A DNA stretch of 64,000 bases from assembly GCA_039621445.1 (NCBI GenBank), contig CP154955.1:47143540-47207539 (forward strand), read 5' to 3'. This document shows, piece after piece, positions 39,201 through 49,509 of the stretch (the stretch's first letter is position 1; each line of letters begins with the position of its first letter). Position numbers and translations under genes: made by a program. This DNA comes from Euglena gracilis. Lineage: Eukaryota; Euglenida; Euglenophyceae; Euglenales. The notes beneath the pieces are model-generated. The model worked only from the letters and a program-made list of their open reading frames with translations, had not been told where the DNA came from and did no database searches.

Positions 39201-40545
39201 CCATTACGATTTGTCGCCCACCCTTCCATGGAGGGGTTGGAGCACCGCCCTACAGCAGCTCCGTGCACAGCCCCTGCTGTACTGAACTAATTCTGAACCC
39301 CCCTCCCTGCCAGCAGTCACCATCAACCATTTGGCCAGTTCTGCCACACAATCCCCACTGCATCTCGGTGTCAGCAACAACACGCCGCACAGCTGGAGCA
39401 CGGCGTGTGATTATAACACCTCCAGCGAACGGCTCTATTGTGCCACCTGGGCTGTGGGCTGACGCTGCCTGGCACCCAGAAAAAGGCCGAAAAACGCCCC
39501 CAGTGCCCAAGGGCAGACCCCCACAGCGTGGCTGGTGTCGACAAAGCTTGCTGAACCACCTCCCCCACCCCCCCGTAAAATGCCCGACAGGGCCATCGGA
39601 GTCGAAACCTCTGCGCTCAGATGGTTAGGGGGGGGGGGGTGCCGCAGAATTGTGACCAGCACTCCGACCCACCTCCGGGTAACCTGGCGCTGGGGCCGCT
39701 GCACTCCGGTGATCCCACCCCGCATCTGGGTGCCCACTAACCGCCATTGCGCAGCACCTGTGCTGCCACAGCTCCTCGGTGCACCGCCATATGACACAGC
39801 CCAATGTCAAAAGAGCACAACCTCCCAAACGCCATACCAGCCGGCTGGGACAACGGGGCTGTGGGTTGTCATGCATTGCACCCGTCTCACTGCCCTGCTG
39901 GCCCTGGGTGCCTTGCAACCATTACGAGTCGTCGCCCACCCTTCCATGAGGGGGTTGGAGCACCGCCCTACAGCAGCTCCGTGCACAGCCCCTGCTGTAC
40001 TGAACTAATTCTGAACCCCCCTCCCTACTAGCAGTCACCATCAACCATTTGGCCAGCTCTGCCACACAGTCCCCACCGCATCTCGGTGTCAGCAACAACA
40101 CGCCGCACAGCTGGAGCACGGCGTGTGATTATAACACCTCCAGCGAACGGCTCTATTGTGCCACCTGGGCTGTGGGCTAAGGCTGCCTGGCACTCACCAA
40201 AAGCCGAAAAACGCCCCCAGTGCACAAGGGCAGACCCCCACAGCTTGACACAGCTTGCCGAACCACCTCCCCCACCCCCCGCAAAGTCGCCCGGCAGGGC
40301 CATCGGAGTCGAAACCTCTGCACTCAGATGGTTAGGGGGGGGGGGTGCCGCAGAACTGTGACCAGCACTCCGACCCACCTCCGGGAAACCTGGCGCTGGG
40401 GCCGCTGCACTCCGGTGATCCCACCCCGCATCTGGGTGCCCACTAACCGCCATTGCGCAGCACCTGTGCTGCCACAGCTCCTCGGTGCACCGCCATATGA
40501 CACAGCCCAATGTCAAAAGAGCACAACCTCCCAAACGCCATACTG
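21209..40545. repeat. Satellite array, ~27 copies of a ~716-bp unit
   Basis: Head-to-tail copies are recognisable by CGTCGCCCACCCTTCCATG. Successive copies start near 21221, 21953, 22668, 23384, 24097, 24817 and so on to 39922, with spacing 711-734 bp. Most length variation is in one C-run and one G-run about 75 bp apart in each unit. Identity between copies is very high. Each unit is GC-rich and stays open for long stretches in several frames (up to 306 codons at 30442-31362), but the frame changes with the G-run length and no conserved start or domain is visible. I therefore do not call a gene. Confidence 0.95.
38134..38220. other. T/G homopolymer insertion inside one satellite copy
   Basis: After the G-run of one copy, T-runs, a G-rich core and T-runs with GTTTG interrupt the unit. 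The next ~25 bases of the unit are altered (CTCTGGCCCC instead of CCGACCCACC). Unique in the array. Confidence 0.8.
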
Positions 40546-40740
40546 AACACAGAACAGCTCCATCCATGGCTCCTGCTGTGCTAAGGTAATTCTGAACCCC
40601 CCTCCCTACCAGCAGTCACCATCAACCATGTGGCCAGCTCTGCCACACAATCCCTGCCGCTTCCGCTATCTCAACCCGCATAACTGTCAGCAACCGCACG
40701 TCAATCAGCTGGAGCATGGCGTGTAATTGTAAAAAATGTC
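40546..40740. repeat. Eroded edge copy of the 716-bp satellite
   Basis: It still resembles the unit (AATTCTGAACCCCCCTCCCT, CAGCAGTCACCATCAACCAT, GCTGGAGCATGGCGTGTAAT). It has many substitutions and small deletions, unlike the nearly identical internal copies. Confidence 0.85.
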
Positions 40741-40764
40741 CAGCAAACAATTCTATTACCATTA

Positions 40765-40981
40765 CCCTCACCCCCCCCTCAAAGTGGCCACCCTCTGAGC
40801 GCTGTGGAACCCCAAAACGGCCATTCTGGGATGGGGGACACTTGGGGGGGGGGGGTCAAATTATGGCCTTTGGTGCCTTTGGCGCCAAAGGAAATGGCCA
40901 CTTTTTGAGGGGGGTAAACCAAAATTTGCCAAAAAAATTTGGCCACTTTGAGGGGGGGGACACTTTTAGGGGGGGTGAGGG
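40765..40981. mobile_element. TA-target MITE (CCCTCACCCC family), copy 1
   Basis: Ends CCCTCACCCCCC and GGGGGGTGAGGG are inverted, flanked by TA on each side. It has inner arms AAAGTGGCC/GGCCACTTT and a GGCGCCAAAGG core. It is 217 bp with no coding capacity. A TA duplication with short inverted ends is the pattern of Tc1/mariner-type MITEs. Confidence 0.85.
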
Positions 40982-41636
40982 TAAGCTTACTAAAATGGAA
41001 CGAAATTGGATGCTAAGATGGAAACTAAATCTCTTAGGACATCAGATGTGCTGAAGAATTTCTCTGTCGTATCGAAGGCACATTGGGAATTAAGGGCCGT
41101 AACTGGTACCAGTGGTGTGGACTCCTCCTGGAGCGCCTGGGTTGGTGTTGGGCCAAAAATACCCCGAAATTGGTCTTTCCCTGGGCTTACTGCTTTTTCG
41201 CCCAAGGGCCCAGGTGCCCTCCGTCACCCTTGGCATCTTCCCTTCCCTTCCATCCTGCCCTCCCTCTCCCCAGGGAAGCAAGGAAGCGGGCAGGTCCAGG
41301 GCTGTACAAGAAGGCCTGGTGGGGGGGATCGGACCCCCCACCAGGGCAGAACGGGAAGGCTGGGTGGGGGGGGGTCGACCACCCCCACTCGGGAGTGGGA
41401 GGTGGGGGGGTTGGCCCCCCACACCACAGCATTTTCACCAATTTTGGGAAAACAGGGATTTTGGCTGGGGAAATTTTTTGAAACTTTTTTTTGAAAAATG
41501 AACCCAAAATACATGACTTTTTGATGGAAAACCACATTTCTTCACAAAAAAAATCCCAGAAATCTCACGTTTAAAGGTCTGGTTTGGGTAGAGTTCCCTC
41601 GGAATCGTGGGGTTTAAAAAAACAGAAGATACGCAC

Positions 41637-41719
41637 CTTTCCTTCTTCATCAGTTTTCACATCTTTCATAATCTGATGAACTTCTTCTTCTGTCATCTTC
41701 TCGCCAAGTGTGGTTAAAA
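41637..41719 (-). CDS. EF-hand protein exon (myosin light chain/calmodulin-like)
   Basis: On the minus strand, acceptor ATTTGCAG precedes and donor GTGCGT follows. It encodes LTTLGEKMTEEEVHQIMKDV then KTDEEGKV. LxTLGEKMTEEEV is a signature of the third EF-hand linker in myosin essential light chains and calmodulin relatives. It enters with TT completing a codon, which fits the C left by the exon at 59327-59387: joined, the peptide reads ELVS-LLTTLGEKMTEEEV. This places the two exons in one gene across 17.6 kb. The C-terminal exon was not found. Confidence 0.7.
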
Positions 41720-41829
41720 CTGCAAATGGACGAGAAACCCCCACAGAAATGAACGGCAATGATGCTTTCATTTTCACGTTGTTGCCCGGACTCAGATTGG
41801 TTAAATGCACCCGCCGCCCCCCCCCCCTG

Positions 41830-41955
41830 CAGGGTTAGATATAAGGACAGGTGGGGGGGGTGGTCCGGACCCCCCCTGCGGGCCAGGAGGGGGGGGGGGG
41901 GTGGGGGGACACCCCCCCACCTAAACCATGTACGCCCTCCTTATATCAAACCCTG
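41830..41955. mobile_element. Short hAT-like MITE, relative of 2701-3103
   Basis: Ends CAGGGTTAGATATAAGGA and TCCTTATATCAAACCCTG, 126 bp in all, with inner G/C runs. The flanks CCCCCTG match over 7 bp, but a C-run makes the exact target duplication uncertain. Confidence 0.8.
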
Positions 41956-42349
41956 CCCCCTGTTCACCGACCGGGTTCCTACCTCCCACGAAATAGAGGG
42001 CAGGCGCAGGGTCCCACGAATTCATGGTAGATAACACGAGTATGCCCACGAAATACAGGGCAGGAAATCGGACCCCTATCCACAATTATAATTGATATGT
42101 CTCCTGTGGGATTTGACAAATTTTTATAAAAATCGTGGGTGTAACCTCTATACGGGCCGTGTATGGGTTTCACCCACGATTTCTTCTGTAATCGTGGACT
42201 GAGAGGCCCGGCGCCTGCCCTGTATATCGTTGATTGGCATCACGCATCGCTTCCAGGCGTATTTGGGGCACTTTTTAAAAAAAATTGAAATTTTCAGTCC
42301 ACAAAAAGTATGCATTGTATTTCAAGGACTCAGGGCACGGGGGGGGGGG

Positions 42350-43315
42350 GCGAGCGAGAAATTGGTGATGGACTTTTTGGTGGTCGTTAGCGACCAGTCG
42401 CTAGCGACCATTGGTGGTCGAGCCGACCAGTCACTCCGATCACCAATTTTAAGTCCACCCCCCTCCAAAAAATTTTTAGGCCCCCTCCAAAAATTTTCAT
42501 TCAAATATGAAGGAAATTGACTCAAAACCCACCCAAATGCCTTCAGAAACCCCCTTTCGTTTTCCATTTGCAAAAAAATTATGGGTAATATGTTCTTTTT
42601 GTGCCATTTCTATGACCTTGTCTTTGTCAGAGTTAGGGAGCGCGTTTCGGCCATCCTTGCTTTGCACACAAAAGGGGATTTTGTTATATTGGGCGGGGGG
42701 GTCCGGGGCAGCAGCCCCTCCCCCGGAGGAGGCCGTAGGCCGACTAAGTTCACATATCGGGGTTCGTTGGGGAGCGCGATTTGGCCCCCCTCATGTTGCA
42801 CACACAAGGGGATTTTGTTATTTTTGGCGGGGGGTCCGGGGGGCGGCAGCCCCCCCCCCCCCCCCCCCGGAGGCCGTAGGCCGACTAAGTTAGCGTATCG
42901 GGGTTTGCGTCTGTGTGGTGATATTCATTACGGAGCGCGATTCGACCATCCTTGCCTAGCACACACAAGAGGATTTTGTTATTTGAGGGCTTTGTCGTTT
43001 ATCTGTGGCCATCCTTGCCTTCCACAGGCACCTTCAAAGGAACAGCCCCAACAAGAGGTTATTACACAATTTTTTTTTGCAAATGGACCCCGAATGGGGG
43101 TTTCTGAAGGCATTTGGGTGGGTTCTGAGTCAAGTTCCTTCATATTTGAATGAAATTTGGGGGGGGGGGCTTGAAATTTTTTAAAGGGGGTGGACTTAAA
43201 ATTGGTGGTCGGAGCGACTACTCGGTCCGACCACCAATGGTCGCTAGGCCATCACCAACAGTCGCTAGCGACCAGTTGCTAGCGACCACCAAAAAATACA
43301 TCACCAATTTCCCGC
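42350..43315. repeat. Foldback element with ~220-bp inverted arms
   Basis: The left arm (42350-42560) has AAATTGGTGATG, GTCGCTAGCGACCA and CCACCCAAATGCCTTCAGAAA. The right arm (43090-43315) is its reverse complement with scattered differences. Between them lie two full and one partial direct copies (starting near 42637, 42770, 42930) of a ~135-bp unit with GGGGATTTTGTTAT, a GGCGGGGGGTCCGGGG run and GGAGGCCGTAGGCCGACTAA. Confidence 0.85.
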
Positions 43316-43357
43316 AATGAGCCCACGGGGGGGGGGGGGGGGTTGACGCCTTTGCTA

Positions 43358-43603
43358 ATGGCGAAACGCGCGGCTATCATCATGGACAGGATGCTCCCTT
43401 GTCCCCCGAAAACTTCTGAATTCTTGGCCGCGTTTGAGAAAGTCATCGACGACAGACAGAACCCACTTGTCGTCGATCTGGTTCACGGCACTTTGCTCCA
43501 ACAACCAAAAGCAAAAAAGCCATCTGGATCAGAGAATCAGGAGAATTCTGCCTTGGCACATCTGATGGAATTTCATCACTTGTGTCAAGACGAAAAGGCA
43601 TGA
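43358..43603 (+). CDS. Unrecognised ORF, copy A of an inverted-pair family
   Basis: Starts ATG GCG AAA CGC and encodes 81 residues: MAKRAAIIMDRMLPCPPKT, FLAAFEKVIDDRQ, DLVHGTLLQQPKAKKPSGS, then LMEFHHLCQDEKA before TGA. The same motifs in the same order occur on the opposite strand at 44396-44815 with roughly 40% identity by eye, which is more than chance frames would give. Function unknown. It lies just outside the right arm of the 42-43 kb foldback. Confidence 0.45.
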   Translation: MAKRAAIIMDRMLPCPPKTSEFLAAFEKVIDDRQNPLVVDLVHGTLLQQPKAKKPSGSENQENSALAHLMEFHHLCQDEKA

Positions 43604-44014
43604 CACAACGACGACTTTTTTTGTTGCCTGGGCCGGCTGGATGATTGATCCAGGTCTGTTGGTTGAAACCGTGTTTCGGCCGATATCGAGACATTAAACG
43701 TCTTAAATCTTCGCCCAAAACACGGTTTCAACAAGAGCAGTGTTTTGGGCCAAGGTTTTAGGGGGGCCCAGGGGCGACCGCAGTGCCCGCCCCATGGGCT
43801 CCCCCTAACTCTTGGCCCAAACACAGTTCTTGCGTAGAGGGTGCTGCCAGGTCAGGCAACTGTGGGATCAACGGTGGGCGCAGGCCGGTCAAAGATTCAG
43901 AGCCAACGACCCCTGAATGGGGGTTTCTGAAGGCATTTGGGTGGGTTTTGAGTCATTTTTCTTCATATTTGAATAAAAACGTGTTCAGCCCGCCAAATGC
44001 CTGCCCTGAAATTC

Positions 44015-44240
44015 GTGGTCATGAACACGTTTTCAATGAGGGCATTTGTGGCAATGACACGTTTTCCATTAAGGCATCTGTGTTCAGACACGTTTTCCAT
44101 TAAGGCATCTGTGGCAATGGCACGTTTTCCATTAAGGCATCTGTGTTCAGGCACGTTTTCCATTAAGGCATCTGTGGCAATGGCACGTTTTCCATTAAGG
44201 CATCTGTGTTCAGGCACGTTTTCCATTAGGGCATCTGTCA
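44015..44240. repeat. 31/32-bp tandem repeat CACGTTTTCCATTAAGGCAT
   Basis: About seven units alternate between a CTGTGGCAATGG ending and a CTGTGTTCAGG ending, so the true period is a 63-bp dimer. Single or few units recur at 44875-44945, and in reverse orientation at 56650-56730 and 57225-57365. Confidence 0.93.
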
Positions 44241-44395
44241 CAACCCCCAGCAAGAAGAAAAAATCGCTGTCATGAAAAATCGGCGTGCGGTTGAGAGGCC
44301 GGGTGGTCCTCAACGGGTGAGGCGGGTCGGGGGCACTCTACAACACGACAAAAAGCCAGGTTGCCTTGGAGCACAACGACAGAGAGTGGCGGACA

Positions 44396-44815
44396 TCACG
44401 GCACACGACACGCTTTACACAAAAAAGAGCCATACTTTGGTGGCAGCCGCAAATCTTGGCAATGAAAATGATATGCCAAACTGCAGGCGTCACAGACAAC
44501 TTTGTTCAGCTCCACACAATTTGGATTTTTGGGATGGCATTTTGGAAGAAAGCATCCAGCTCAGGATAAGAGGCTTGCCGATGTTGACACAGTTTGGCGA
44601 ACTCCAAACAGTTGGCAACAGCAGCAAGCTCTGCACCTACGGAGCCGGACTTTTTCTTTGTGTTGCCCTGTGCCAGCAAGGTGCCATGAAGGGGGTCAAC
44701 CTTCGGCTTCTTGGCATGCTGGTATACCGCAAGAGCAGCCAGGAACAGTTCCGTCCTGGGGGGGGGGGGGAGGTGGCAAAAGACCATTCACAAAGTTTGC
44801 CGTGCGTTTAGCCAT
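44396..44815 (-). pseudogene. Copy B of the unrecognised ORF, followed by a PHD-finger-like segment
   Basis: The minus strand begins MAKRTANFVNGLLPPPPP. After a C-run shifts the frame, FLAALAVYQHAKKPKVDPLHG, TLLAQGNTKKKSGS and LEFAKLCQH follow, paralleling copy A. In a further frame (44396-44540) lies KCHPKNPNC, then VVCDACSLAYHFHCQDL and GSFLCKACRVP, then stop. The spacing Cys-x2-Cys-x5-His-x2-Cys-x14-Cys-x2-Cys is that of the second half of a PHD finger, a histone-tail or DNA-associated zinc domain. Known for the fold: binding of modified histone H3 tails. The two frames may be joined by an intron or be broken; I lean to a decayed mobile-element or chromatin-protein gene. Confidence 0.5.
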
Positions 44816-45251
44816 AGTGGGAGGGCTGCAAAAAAAAGAGAAAAAAAGAAAAGAAAAAAGGGGGGGTGAGACGTTTTCCATGAGGGCATTTGTGGCAATG
44901 ACACGTTTTCCATTAAGGCATCTGTGGTCAGGCACGTTTTCCATAAGGGCGCCGTTTTTTGGGTCCGAATTTCACATTTTCGCGTTTTTGACCCCTGGTG
45001 TGAATCATGACCACGAATTTCAGGGCAGGCATTTGGCGGGCTCTGAACACGTTTTTAAACAAATTGTGGCTGAGCCCAGATTTCAGCCTGAAATGTGGGC
45101 TCAGCCACAATTTGTGAGTAGAAATCAACAAAAATTCGTGGGGTAGTCAATCAGATAGCACACTTGCTGGTACACCATGAAAACGGTTGTTAAAAGTGGC
45201 CAACGTGTCAGCAAACGTGCCCGTGAAACATCGCGCGATTCTGATTTGTGT

Positions 45252-45368
45252 CAAGAACTGTGTTTGGGCCAAGAGTTAGGGGGAGCCCAGGGGCGGGGAC
45301 CGCGGCGCCTTCGGCGCCGCGGTCGCCCCTGGGCCCCCCTAAAACCTTGGCCCAAAACACCGTTCTTG
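45252..45368. repeat. ~117-bp hairpin palindrome
   Basis: CAAGAACTGTGTTTGGGCCA pairs with TTGGCCCAAAACACCGTTCTTG. The centre is GCGGCGCCTTCGGCGCCGC. Smaller mirrored units of TCTGTGTTTCTAAACA follow to 45500. Confidence 0.85.
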
Positions 45369-45559
45369 TTTAAGGCTGTGTTTATAGCAACATGGCTTTG
45401 GTCAAAGTCTGTGTTTCTAAACACAGACTTTGACGTGCCGAAGTCCGTGTTTAGAAACACAGACTTTGACCTAAGTCTGTGTTTCTAAACATGGACTCCG
45501 ACCAAGAAAACTGTGTTCACAATATTTGGACCCTGAAACACCCCAATGATGCAGAAATA

Positions 45560-46235
45560 AAGGAGGGGACACTTTGGGGGGGGGGTCAATTTTTGGGCTT
45601 TGGCGCCTTCGGCGCCAAGAGAAAATGGCCCCTTTGAGGGGGGGGAAATTTGCCAAAACGGCCATTGTGGGAGGGGACACTTGGGGGGGGGGCAATTTTT
45701 GAGCTTTGGCGCCTTTGGCGCCAAGAGAAAATGGCCACTTTGAGGGGGGGGGAACAAATTTGCCAAAACGGCCATTGTGAGGGAGGGGACACTTGGGGGG
45801 GGGGGTCAATTTTTGGGCTTTTGCGCCTTTGGCGCCAAGAGAAAATGGCCATTTGAGGGGGGGGGACAAATTTGCCAAAACTGCCATTGTGACGGAGGGG
45901 ACACTTGGGGGGGGGGGTCAATTTTTGGGCTTTGGCGCCTTCGGCGCTCAGAGAAAATGGCCATTTGAGGGGGGGACAAATTTGCCAAAACGGCCATTGT
46001 GAGCGAGGGACACTTGGGGGGGGGGGGGGCAATTTTTGGGCTTAGGCGCCAAGAGAAAATGGCCACTTTGAGGGGGGGGGAACAAATTTGCCAAAACGGC
46101 AGGGAGGGGACACTTTAGGGGGTCAACTTTGGGCTTAGGCTCACGAGAAAATGGCGCCAAGAGGAAATGACCACTTTGAGGGGGTGGACAAATTTGCCAA
46201 AAATTTTGACCACTCTGAGGGGGGAGCACTTTGAG
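45560..46235. repeat. Tandem amplification of the MITE inner module, six ~111-bp units
   Basis: Each unit has GGGACACTTGGGG, a G-run, TTTTTGGGCTTTGGCGCC, GAGAAAATGGCC and AATTTGCCAAAACGGCCA. The same order of motifs forms the inside of the TA-target MITEs at 40765, 60078 and ~61840. Units start near 45567, 45675, 45787, 45897, 46008 and 46105, and the last two are shortened. Confidence 0.9.
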
Positions 46236-46828
46236 GGGGGGGGGGGTGAGGTTGTTTTTTCCTGTCCCAAGTGGCCAAAGAAATCTTGGATCGTGGGTGC
46301 AGCGCCCAGAGCATTCTCATCAACGTTGCAAAGTGAAGAAGGCAAAATGGGGTATGTAAAAGGAAGGAGACGATGTAATCTTGTGCCATCTTTCACATAT
46401 GTTTCCATGTTTTACAGTAACGTTACCACTGTTTCGAAAGGATTCTAGTTCGGAAGACCACAGACGGCGGCCAAAAGTTGCCCCTTATTCCGAGGTTTCC
46501 CAGAGCTGTACAGTGCATCCTAATTCACGTTCGCTTTGTCCCAAAAATCTGTCGTCAGTCAGAGGAGGAGCAGCAGCAGGGGCAAGTGGGGGGTGAACTG
46601 GTTGCGGTTGTGGAGGAGGCTTGTTCAGATTTCCCATCGATGCTGGACGGCAAAAACATCAATTCAACTTTGCTCAAATGGGTTTTGTTGATGTAAAGTG
46701 GGTATTTTTCAGTCAAGGTTTGACTGAAAATTATCACCTTGCCCAAAAAATGACGGTCGTCCGTCGTCGAGGTTGAGAAACACAGACTTTGACCAAAGCC
46801 ACGTTGCTTTATAAACACAGCCTTAAAT

Positions 46829-46912
46829 AACTGCGTCTTAAACGCAGACTCTGACCTGAGTCTGCGTTTCGAAACGCAGACTCAGGTCAGAGTCTGCGTT
46901 TAAGACGCAGTT
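46829..46912. repeat. Perfect 84-bp palindrome without spacer
   Basis: Two 42-base arms meet at TTTCGAAA (centre between 46870 and 46871). The outer end is AACTGCGTCTTAAACGCAGA. Next to it, 46921-46988 is another inverted pair (GAAACCGTGTTTTGGG with CCCAAACACGGTTTC). Confidence 0.95.
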
Positions 46913-47099
46913 CTTGATATAGAAACCGTGTTTTGGGAGAAGATTTAAGACTTTTAAAGTCTCGAAATCAGCCCAAACACGGTTTCAAGATAAAGCAGTT
47001 CCTAATAAGCTTCGTTCTGCCATGTTGACAGAGAATGTATACAAAAATTCGTCGACGGGCACAAAAAGAAATGGTCTATGTTCGATATTAGAATTTCTC

Positions 47100-47215
47100 G
47101 GGCAGATTTCATAATCAAAAATCGGAAGGGACCAATTAATCGTTAATCGTCCGAGACACCCCGATTAATCGAGATTAATCGTTCGCCAGCCCGAAACGAT
47201 TAATTGGCACAACCC
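47100..47215. repeat. TTAATCG-motif repeat (relative at 60862-61290)
   Basis: ATTAATCG occurs several times in both orientations (CCAATTAATCGTTAATCG, CCCGATTAATCGAGATTAAT). A longer element with the same motif lies at 60862-61290. Confidence 0.6.
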
Positions 47216-47539
47216 TAACCACAAAAAAAGGGGGGGATGCCGGTTTTGTCCTGAACCCAGCGTCCAAACGCCGGTTTAAGCAACCCGCTGGTACAAGGCC
47301 AAAATCCAAATTTAGGTAACCCTGAAAAAGCAGGCAGATTGAGGGGACCCAATAATGAAAATCTCATCAGGAACAAACTGCTGAAGTTTGCAATTATTGC
47401 TCTTTTTGGGGGGGGGTTTGATACGAAAACTGTGTCCAGAACGCCGGTTCGGGCGTGAAGCCGTGTTCCAGAACGCCGGTTCGGGCTGCCGCCCGAACCG
47501 GCTCCGGTCGGAAAATCGCGGGTGACCAAATTGCGGGTC

Positions 47540-49255
47540 GGCCCGACCATGGTCGGCCCGACCACCTGGTCGGCCCGACCAGGTCGGCCCGACCTGTGTG
47601 GGTCGGGCCGACCAGGTCGGTAGGAAACACAATTATCCGCACTACCCCCCCCCTTTTTGAAATTTAAGCCCCCCCCCCCCCTGAAAAAAACTTATGTCCA
47701 AATCACCCCAAAACCAGTCAAAACCCACTTAAATGGCTCCAAAACCCCCCAATCGGGGGTGAATATGCAAAAACTTGGGGGCAAAATGCCCATTTTGGGC
47801 CACTTTTGGGAAAAACATTCCTACAAACTGGGTCAGGGTTGGGGTTAGGGTTTGGGTCAGGGTTTGGTATGGGGTCAGGGTCAGGGTTTCGGGTTAGGGT
47901 TGGGGTTAGGGTTCAGGTTACGTTTAAGGTTAGGGTTTGGTTTAGGGTTAGGGTTCGGGTTACGTTCAAGGTTAGGGTTAGATTTAGGGTTTCGGGTTAG
48001 GGTTGGGGTTAGGCGAAAGCTTAGGCAAAACGGTCCGGCAGCAAAGGGATTTTGTTATTGGGGGGCGGGGGGAGAGCGGGGGGGGCGGCGGCCCCCCCAG
48101 CAAAAAGACCAAGGGCGCCCAAGGCTCCCTCCGACAATGGGCGTCTGATTGCGCATGCTCACAAAACTGTCCAGCAGCAAAGGGATTTTGTTACCCCCCC
48201 CCAATTGAACCCCCCCTAATTGACCGAACGCGCCCCCCCTCCGTTGAAAAAGGGTTTCAACCCCCCCCCCTTAGGCAAAACGGTCCGGCAGCAAAGGGAT
48301 TTTGTTATTGTGGGGGGGGGGGGGGCGGGCGGGGGGTTGCGGCTGCCCCCCCCGCTAGACGACCAAGGGCGCCGAAGGCGCCCTCTGACAATGGGTGTCT
48401 GATTGCGCATGCACACAAAACGGTCCGGCAGCAAAGGGATTTTGTTATTGGGGGGCGGGGGGGGTGCGGGGGAGGCGGCAGCCCCCCCCGCTAGACGACC
48501 AAGGGCGCCGAAGGCGCCCTCCGACGACGGGTGGCTGATTGCACATGCACACAAACGGTCCGGCAGCAAAGGGATTTTGTTACCCCCCCCCCCTAATTGA
48601 ACCCCCCCAATTGACCAAACGCCCCCCCCCCCCCTTTGAAAAAAATGTTTCCCCCCCCTTAGGCAATACGGTCCGGCAGAAAGGGGTTTTTGTGGTTGGG
48701 GGGGGGGGGGGGTGCGGGGGAGGCGGCAGCCCCCCCCGCTAGACGACCAAGGGCGCCGAAGGCGCCCTCCGACAATGGGTGTCTGATTGCGCATGCACAC
48801 AAAACGGTCCGGCAGCAAAGGGATTTTGTTACCCCCCCCCTAATTGAACCCCCCCTAATTGACCAAACGCCCCCCCCCCCGTTTGAAAAAGGGTTTCAAC
48901 CCCCCCCTAATTGACTGCCCGGGGAGCACCCCCTATGCTTTTCCCAAAAGTGGCCCAAAATGGGCATTTTGCCCCCAAGTTTTGGCATATTCACCCCCGA
49001 TTGGGGGGTTCTGGAGGCATTTCAGTGGGTTTTGACTGGTTTTGGGGTGATTTGCACATAAGTTTTTTTCAGGGGGGGGGGCTTAAATTTCAAAAAAGTG
49101 GGGGGGGGGTAGTGCGGAATATTGTGGGTCGGCCCGACCTGGTCGGCCCGACCCACACAGGTCGGTAAGCCACCCACACAGGTCGGGCCGACCACAGGTC
49201 GGGCCGACCAGGTCGGCCCGACCCGCAATTTGGTCACCCGCGATTTTCCGCACGG
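47540..49255. repeat. Left arm of the inner large inverted repeat
   Basis: It consists, left to right, of GGTCGGCCCGACC palindromes; a ~180-bp segment with AATCACCCCAAAACCAGTCA; a telomere-like tract (47817-48015); about five ~135-bp units with AACGGTCCGGCAGCAAAGGG and CGACCAAGGGCGCCGAAGGC (48025-48900); and then a reversed copy of the first ~180-bp segment with GGTCGGGCCGACC palindromes. The arm is thus itself a palindrome around the ~135-bp units. The right arm is at 51545-53475. Confidence 0.9.
47817..48015 (+). repeat. Interstitial telomere-like tract (TTAGGG variants)
   Basis: About 30 degenerate GGGTTAGGGTT/GGGTCAGGG units read on the + strand. The reverse-complement tract is at 52955-53155. 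TTAGGG and variants are telomere repeats of many eukaryotes; degeneration indicates an old internal copy. Confidence 0.88.
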
Positions 49256-49509
49256 AGCCGCCCGAACCAGCGTTCTGGAACACGGCTTCACGCCCGAACC
49301 GGCGTTCTGGACACAGTTGTTGAAAACGTGGATTAGGGGCTCTGGCTTCACGCCCGAACCGGCGTTCAAGGAATAAAGGCCAATTTCGCCCTAAATACCC
49401 AGTTTCTGAACATTTTTGGGCATTTTTGGGATCCTTTGGGCTCATGGCCATGTCGATCGGCCGATTGAAGTTTTCATCCGTCTGATGCCAGGTTACCCAT
49501 CAATCGAAA

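Larger units (their letters stand above)
43980..45115. repeat. Left arm of the outer inverted repeat
   Basis: Segments 43980-44100 and 44876-45060 reappear reverse-complemented at 57300-57415 and 56575-56735. Shared marks are CCCGCCAAATGCCTGCCCTG, GAAATTCGTGGTCATGA and GGGTCCGAATTTCACATTTT. The arm includes copy B of the ORF above. It ends in a ~58-bp near-perfect palindrome (45061-45118, CAAATTGTGGCTGAGCCCA and its complement). Confidence 0.85.

Noticed and set aside
21209-40545. Satellite unit as a tandem 5S rRNA, spliced-leader or snRNA gene array
   Set aside because: No 5S internal control region, spliced-leader sequence or snRNA-like motif could be found on either strand of the unit.
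46381-46596. Exon-like segment TLPLFRKDSSSEDHRRRPKV after TTTTACAG
   Set aside because: No partner exon in phase on either side and the frame soon becomes low-complexity; kept out as unsupported.
47817-48015. A true chromosome end
   Set aside because: The tract is degenerate, internal, and mirrored by an inverted copy; unique sequence and genes continue on both sides.
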